The position numbers and the translations under genes were made by a program. A DNA stretch of 10,571 nucleotides from Euperipatoides rowelli (lineage: Eukaryota > Onychophora > Udeonychophora > Euonychophora > Peripatopsidae), in NCBI GenBank assembly GCA_003024985.2, contig PXIH01S0002495.1. One strand, written 5' to 3'. Of the stretch, positions 9,754 through 10,571 are shown piece after piece. The notes below the pieces were generated by a model that was given only the letters and a program-made list of their open reading frames with translations, made no database searches and was not told the origin of the DNA. Numbering within the stretch: position 1 is the first letter of the stretch; each line of letters begins with the position of its first letter.

Positions 9754-9760
9754 CCATGAT

Positions 9761-9770
9761 AGTAATTTCA
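9761..9770. repeat. TSD of LINE B, 5' side
   Basis: AGTAATTTCA, identical to 4355-4364, followed by a T9 run. It sits right at the start of the promoter-like 5' end. Confidence 0.78.
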
Positions 9771-9790
9771 TTTTTTTTTCTTAAGAGCAA

Positions 9791-9812
9791 TTTTTTTTTT
9801 AAAAAAAAAAAA
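9791..9812. repeat. T10-A12 dyad
   Basis: Ten T followed directly by twelve A. It may be two A-tails meeting head to head, or a slipped homopolymer. Confidence 0.8.
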
Positions 9813-9839
9813 TCACTCCATATTCGTTTGTACATTATA

Positions 9840-9852
9840 TAATCCATTTTTT
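9840..9852. repeat. 13-bp target repeat, copy 3
   Basis: TAATCCATTTTTT, also found exactly at 10034-10046 and 10233-10245. Here the T-run extends to 9864. Confidence 0.82.
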
Positions 9853-10033
9853 TTTTTTTTTTTTAATAAATTTCCTGTAGAAATTTCTGCATTTATTTAA
9901 CTATTTACATATATACAATTTTTTGTATGGTCTAACAGTCTTCTTAAACCGGATACAATAGGTGTTGCAAGCATTCTTCTTGTGCATTTCCATTCTAAAT
10001 TTTCTACTGCCATTATACCTATTCCTTTGTCAT
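9847..10033 (-). mobile_element. 5'-truncated LINE-like 3' end with A18 tail
   Basis: Minus-strand segment of about 187 bp ending in 18 A (plus-strand T-run 9847-9864), with AATAAA words before it. It is bounded by copies 2 and 3 of the 13-bp target repeat, so it looks like a short, heavily 5'-truncated retroposition. It carries a 45-codon open end (see 9897-10034). The parent is not recognised; its coding end does not match the C-terminus of LINE B. Confidence 0.62.
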
Positions 10034-10034
10034 T
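9897..10034 (-). pseudogene. C-terminal coding end of an unidentified retroelement protein
   Basis: Open minus-strand frame of 45 codons ending in TAA (9897-9899), with residues such as GIGIMAVENLEWKCTRR followed by MLATPIVSGLRRLL. It is followed by about 30 bp of 3' UTR and the A-tail, the layout of a LINE ORF2 C-terminus next to its 3' end. No family can be named. A processed host mRNA end is an alternative. Confidence 0.4.
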
Positions 10035-10046
10035 AATCCATTTTTT
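10034..10046. repeat. 13-bp target repeat, copy 2
   Basis: TAATCCATTTTTT between the truncated 3' end and SINE 2; shared as a flank by both. Confidence 0.85.
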
Positions 10047-10150
10047 CTATTAAGAGAGGAACAATTAATACTAATATAATCTATTAAATTCCCCGGTGCT
10101 GCCAAACAGTGAAAGAAAATTCCTCAATTTGTTGGCACCAGAGCTGCCGA

Positions 10151-10161
10151 GGGATCCAACT
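10151..10161 (-). promoter_or_regulatory. Pol III B box of SINE 2
   Basis: Minus-strand AGTTGGATCCC is a close variant of GGTTCGANTCC, 47 nt after the A box. Confidence 0.7.
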
Positions 10162-10208
10162 CATGACCCCTTTATATGCACAAGGCTATACCATGGCCGG
10201 GTAGGAAA

Positions 10209-10219
10209 CCTCTTGACCA
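10209..10219 (-). promoter_or_regulatory. Pol III A box of SINE 2
   Basis: Minus-strand TGGTCAAGAGG fits the A-box consensus and starts at tRNA position 8 after the 7-nt GGGATCG. Confidence 0.75.
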
Positions 10220-10232
10220 CGATCCCTTGGCA

Positions 10233-10245
10233 TAATCCATTTTTT
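10233..10245. repeat. 13-bp target repeat, copy 1
   Basis: TAATCCATTTTTT, directly abutting the 5' leader of SINE 2. Confidence 0.85.
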
Positions 10246-10304
10246 ACTTAAACATTTGCATTCAAATTTTTTTAGGTGTTTCGACTATTATTTTTTTTAA
10301 TATA

Positions 10305-10438
10305 AGTGTGTGTGTATGTGTGTATATGTGTGTGTGTGTATGTGTGTGTGTGTATGTGTGTGTGTGTATGTGTGTGTATGTGTGTGTGTGTATGTGTGTG
10401 TGTGTATGTGTGTGTATGTGTGTGTATGTGTGTGTATA
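10305..10438. repeat. TG microsatellite with regular TA interruptions
   Basis: (TG)n broken by TA about every 8-14 bases. The long open frame across it (Cys/Val/Tyr/Met) is only a product of the repeat. Confidence 0.95.
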
Positions 10439-10452
10439 GAAATGGTAAAAAT

Positions 10453-10571
10453 GTAACTAGTTACATTTATCAAGTAACTGTAATGGTAACTAGTTCCTAT
10501 TTTGAGAAAGGAACTAATCCAGGAACTAGTTCCATTTAATCTAAAGTAATTGTAACTAGTTCCTTTTTTTT
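10453..10571. repeat. Clustered CTAGTT palindromes, cut by the window end
   Basis: GTAACTAGTTAC (10453-10464, perfect palindrome), GGTAACTAGTTCC (10485-10497), GGAACTAGTTCC (10522-10533, perfect palindrome) and GTAACTAGTTCC (10552-10563). Such arrays occur at the ends of small DNA transposons in many animals; the rest would lie beyond the window. Confidence 0.7.

Larger units (their letters stand above)
4374..9760 (-). mobile_element. LINE copy B, near full-length non-LTR retrotransposon
   Basis: Minus-strand element of about 5.39 kb (about 4.6 kb without the nested hAT). In order from 9760 it has a short 5' UTR, ORF1 with two zinc knuckles, ORF2 with APE endonuclease, RT and C-terminal zinc motif, a 3' UTR with AATAAA, and a short A-rich end. 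TSDs on both sides show a single insertion that reached the 5' end. Every coding part carries stops and frameshifts, so it is dead. The domain order is that of APE-type LINEs. The GPDG and GGLGL motifs and C-terminal zinc motif suggest an L1/Tx1-like clade, but this is inference. Confidence 0.88.
10047..10232 (-). mobile_element. SINE 2, tRNA-derived, about 186 bp
   Basis: Minus-strand element between copies 1 and 2 of the 13-bp repeat. From 10232 it has a TGCCAA leader, a tRNA-like head starting with GGGATCG (10226), an A box (10209-10219) and a B box (10151-10161), then a body of about 100 bp. The body contains an inverted repeat (GGTGCCAAC with GTTTGGCAGCACC, within 10094-10139) and ends in an AT-rich 3' part next to the A6 of the target repeat. 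It has no long A-tail of its own. The head differs from SINE 1 in the anticodon arm and body, so it is a separate family that shares only the leader. Confidence 0.85.

Noticed and set aside
10306-10539. 77-codon plus-strand frame rich in Cys, Val and Met
   Set aside because: It is the translation of the TG/TA microsatellite and has no independent support.
1-10571. CRISPR array, prokaryotic operon or host exon set
   Set aside because: There is no regular spacer array, no operon-like packed genes, and every recognisable coding piece belongs to a mobile element.

Overview
The window is AT-rich, non-coding eukaryotic (animal) genomic DNA made almost entirely of stacked retroposons and one DNA transposon. 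Evidence for an animal genome: APE-type LINE remains, two tRNA-headed SINEs with target-site duplications (TSDs), a hAT element with a 'CAGGGGTCTCAAAC' terminus, a TG microsatellite, and no intact gene. The species cannot be settled from the sequence. I see no host gene.

Layout: (1) 1-1835, + strand: LINE copy A, a decayed reverse transcriptase (RT) region running in from off the window. (2) 2035-2460, - strand: orphan Gag-like fragment with one CCHC zinc knuckle. (3) 2461-3633: AT-rich, nothing recognised. (4) 3650-4044, - strand: SINE 1, with A and B boxes and a 16-bp TSD. (5) 4061-4354: nothing recognised. (6) about 4374-9760, - strand: LINE copy B, close to full length, with TSDs, a 5' end, a broken ORF1 with two zinc knuckles, and a broken ORF2 (APE endonuclease, RT, C-terminal zinc motif). 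A 777-bp non-autonomous hAT element (4858-5634) sits inside its ORF2. (7) 9840-10245: two retroposons back to back (a LINE-like 3' end with an A18 tail, then SINE 2), with three copies of the same 13-bp target sequence around and between them. (8) 10305-10438: TG/TA microsatellite. (9) 10453-10571: tandem CTAGTT palindromes running off the end.

Copies A and B are the same LINE family in convergent orientation: they match motif by motif across the pre-RT region, RT and thumb. The insertion order is partly readable: LINE B came first, then the hAT element landed in it; the 3' fragment came before SINE 2 on the simplest reading. Nothing here encodes an intact protein; the value of the window is in its insertion structures. 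I did not find a convincing new biological system. The most unusual items are the triple 13-bp target repeat, the shared GCCAAGGG leader of the two SINEs, and the hairpin in SINE 1.
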